From Pseudomonas sp. GM74 (GTDB lineage Bacteria; Pseudomonadota; Gammaproteobacteria; Pseudomonadales; Pseudomonadaceae), in the NCBI RefSeq assembly GCF_000282455.1, contig NZ_AKJG01000078.1, positions 1 to 37,618 of the forward strand: DNA of 37,618 nt. The letters run 5' to 3'. Both the position numbers and the translations under genes were made by a program. Below, one piece after another: positions 35,796 through 37,618 of the stretch (its first letter is position 1; every line of letters starts with the position of its first letter). The notes beneath the pieces are model-generated. The model did not search any database and was not told the origin of the DNA. It saw only the letters and a list, made by a program, of their open reading frames with translations.

Positions 35796-37370
35796 GTGAG
35801 AGTCAGACAGCCCCTGCTTGCTCTTCTGCTACTCGCCGCGTTCCTGGGCGGTTGCGCCAGCCTCGACGTACAGCGTGTACCGAGCCAGGCGCTGCCGGCT
35901 TCAGACTCCGCATTCGGCCGCTCGGTCCAGGCACAGGCCGCACCCTACAAGGGACAATCGGGCTTTCGCCTGCTATCGGACAGCACCGAGGCCTTCATCG
36001 CCCGCGCCGAACTGATCCGTAACGCCCAAAGCAGCCTCGACTTGCAGTACTACATCGTGCACGACGGCATCAGCACGCGCATGTTGATCGAGGAGTTGCT
36101 CAAGGCCGCCGACCGGGGCGTGCGGGTTCGGGTACTGCTCGACGACACCGCCAGCGACGGCCTGGACCGGGTCATCGCGACCCTCGCCGCACACCCGAAC
36201 ATCCAGATCCGCGTATTCAACCCGCTGAATCTGGGCCGCAGTACCGGGGTGACCCGCACCGTGGGCCGACTGTTCAACCTCTCGCAACAACATCGACGCA
36301 TGCACAACAAGCTGTGGCTGGCGGACAACAGCATGGCCATCGTCGGCGGGCGCAATCTGGGGGACGAGTATTTCGATGCCAAGCCCAACATGAATTTCAC
36401 TGACATCGACATACTCAGTGTCGGCCCGGTCGCCGAACAACTCGGGCACAGCTTCGACCAATACTGGAACAGCGCCCTGAGCAAGCCGATCGACGAATTC
36501 CTGTCGAGCAAACCCACACCCCAAGACCTGGAAAACACCCGTACCCGACTGGAAGAGTCCCTGGCGCAAACGCGCAAACAGAATCACAGGCTCTACAAAC
36601 ACCTGATGACCTTCACCACCCACCCACGCCTGGACATCTGGCGCCGCGAACTGATCTGGGCCTGGAACCAGGCATTGTGGGATGCGCCGAGCAAGGTACT
36701 GGCCAAGGGCGAGCCCGATCCACAATTGCTACTGACCACGCAACTGGCACCTGAACTCAGTAACGTCAGCAAAGAGCTGATCATGATCTCGGCCTACTTT
36801 GTGCCCGGCCAGCCGGGACTGGTGTACCTGACCGGGCGCGCCGATGCCGGCGTTTCCGTGAGCTTGCTGACCAACTCACTGAAAGCCACGGACGTTCCCG
36901 CTGTACACGGTGGTTACGCGCCCTATCGCAGGGCGCTGCTGGAGCACGGCGTGAAGCTGTACGAATTGCGTAGCCAGCCCGGAGAGGAAGGCGGCAGCGG
37001 TAGCGGGCCGCATCTGTTTTCCAGCAGCGCCTATCACAGCTCTGACTCCAGTCTACATAGCAAGGCGATGATCTTCGACCAGCAGAAATCCTTTATCGGC
37101 TCGTTCAATTTCGATCCGCGCTCGGTGCTGTGGAACACCGAAGTCGGCGTGCTGGTGGACAGTCCGGAGTTGGCCGCACGGGTCCGCGACCTGGCGCTAC
37201 AGGGCATGGCACCAGCCCTGAGTTATCAGGTAGAGCTGGAAAACGATCAGATCGTCTGGACCACCGAAGACGACGGAAAAATGCACACCCTGACCAAGGA
37301 GCCAGGGAGTTGGTGGCGACGCTTCAACGCCTGGCTTAGCAACACGGTTGGCCTGGAGAAAATGTTGTAG
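35796..37370 (+). CDS. Phospholipase D family lipoprotein (cardiolipin synthase C-like)
   Basis: A 524-residue lipoprotein. Signal peptide MRVRQPLLALLLLAAFLGG is followed by lipidated C20. Two HKD motifs are intact: H170, K172 and D177 (HNKLWLADNSMAIVGGRN), and H421, K423 and D428 (HSKAMIFDQQKSFIGSFNFDPRS). Two HKD halves and the length match ClsC/YmdC, which makes cardiolipin from phosphatidylglycerol and phosphatidylethanolamine; other phosphatidyl transfer is possible. The start is GTG 35796. The stop TAG (37368-37370) lies inside the first bases of a REP palindrome, so the repeat supplies the stop codon. Confidence 0.9.
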   Translation: MRVRQPLLALLLLAAFLGGCASLDVQRVPSQALPASDSAFGRSVQAQAAPYKGQSGFRLLSDSTEAFIARAELIRNAQSSLDLQYYIVHDGISTRMLIEELLKAADRGVRVRVLLDDTASDGLDRVIATLAAHPNIQIRVFNPLNLGRSTGVTRTVGRLFNLSQQHRRMHNKLWLADNSMAIVGGRNLGDEYFDAKPNMNFTDIDILSVGPVAEQLGHSFDQYWNSALSKPIDEFLSSKPTPQDLENTRTRLEESLAQTRKQNHRLYKHLMTFTTHPRLDIWRRELIWAWNQALWDAPSKVLAKGEPDPQLLLTTQLAPELSNVSKELIMISAYFVPGQPGLVYLTGRADAGVSVSLLTNSLKATDVPAVHGGYAPYRRALLEHGVKLYELRSQPGEEGGSGSGPHLFSSSAYHSSDSSLHSKAMIFDQQKSFIGSFNFDPRSVLWNTEVGVLVDSPELAARVRDLALQGMAPALSYQVELENDQIVWTTEDDGKMHTLTKEPGSWWRRFNAWLSNTVGLEKML

Positions 37371-37497
37371 CAGCTGGCGAAGCCTGCGTCCGGCTGCGCA
37401 GCAGACGCAAACCCGGCTTGTACGGTTTAACTGAAAGTCCGCGATGCCTGATTTTACGACTGCTGCGCAGCCGGACGCAGGCTTCGCCAGCTGCTAC
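37367..37497. repeat. REP-type inverted repeat, GTAGCAGCTGGCGAAGCC family
   Basis: Arms of 38 perfectly paired nucleotides start at 37367 and end at 37497. Same family as 4086-4216, with the paired change GCGTCCGGC/GCCGGACGC. The left arm overlaps the phospholipase D stop. The right arm ends 5 bp before the stop of the next, minus-strand gene. Confidence 0.92.
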
Positions 37498-37502
37498 AAA
37501 AG

Positions 37503-37618
37503 CTATGCTGGCTGAACCGCGCCAAACGCCCCTTGCCGCGACACCACAATCAACACGCCCAAGGCCCCCACCGCCATCAACAACGGCAATGCATGGCCGC
37601 TGATCCACTGGCTGGCGG
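37503..37618 (-). CDS. C-terminal end of a membrane transporter (partial)
   Basis: The last 37 codons and TAG stop of a minus-strand gene that starts beyond the window. The readable residues are ASQWISGHALPLLMAVGALG, then VLIVVSRQGAF and a short polar tail. One hydrophobic helix with a basic end looks like the final span of a major facilitator transporter. P. aeruginosa has an MFS gene beside its MocR/DUF1127 pair (from memory), which fits. Family assignment is tentative. Confidence 0.6.
   Translation of the reverse strand, partial: ASQWISGHALPLLMAVGALGVLIVVSRQGAFGAVQPA

Overview
The window looks like a chromosomal stretch from a Pseudomonas of the fluorescens group. Supporting signs are the gene order cyaA/rnk/cyaY/lptM/lysA/dapF/DUF484/xerC, sutA, glnK-amtB, pauR and dadA-ridA-dadX; the GC-rich codons; and at least ten inverted REP-type repeats of kinds common in that group (for example TGTGGGAGCGGGCTTGC and GTAGCAGCTGGCGAAGCC). 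There is no rRNA, tRNA, CRISPR array, insertion sequence or prophage module. About 36 genes are present; the last is cut by the window edge.

Layout. 1-3.9 kb: a large palindrome, a small TIGR02647-type gene, class I adenylate cyclase (cyaA) and convergent rnk, whose leader holds a terminator-like hairpin. 4.2-9.7 kb: cyaY with a DUF1289 gene on the minus strand, divergent from a tight plus-strand run lptM-lysA-dapF-DUF484-xerC-HAD phosphatase (lysine/diaminopimelate synthesis plus chromosome dimer resolution). 9.9-13.4 kb: sutA, a YjbQ-family gene, glnK-amtB and ubiK. The glnK upstream region carries a good sigma-54 promoter and two NtrC-type sites spaced as at E. coli glnA. 13.4-16.1 kb: a BRO-N gene behind a C4-like structured RNA, then yifB. 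16.2-21.8 kb: a periplasmic DUF4432/aldose-epimerase-like protein with a LacI-type operator inside its promoter, a LysR regulator divergent from a MATE exporter, and a GGDEF-EAL protein with a degenerate GGDEF motif. 22.0-27.5 kb: rep helicase, xpt, an acetyl-CoA hydrolase/transferase and cytochrome c5. 27.6-33.7 kb: amine and D-alanine catabolism (pauR, dadX, a RidA protein, dadA, divergent lrp, a YkgJ-type protein, a gamma-glutamylputrescine-oxidase-like flavoprotein). 33.8-37.6 kb: DUF1127, a MocR-type regulator with a candidate operator, a phospholipase D-family lipoprotein and the C-terminal end of a membrane transporter.

Most exciting observation: positions 13557-14344 read as one regulatory unit. 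A promoter is followed by a 14-bp palindrome at the expected transcription start. Next comes a 77-nt three-way-junction RNA closed by a 16-bp stem, and then a BRO-N (phage antirepressor-type) gene. Both unpaired segments of the RNA have complements just downstream; one is an exact 9-nt complement that covers the gene's Shine-Dalgarno. This is the logic of the C4 antisense RNA/antirepressor switch of phages P1 and P7, here with no phage genes around it.

Limits: products are assigned from recognised motifs and family knowledge, without database searches. Comparisons with P. aeruginosa gene order are from memory.
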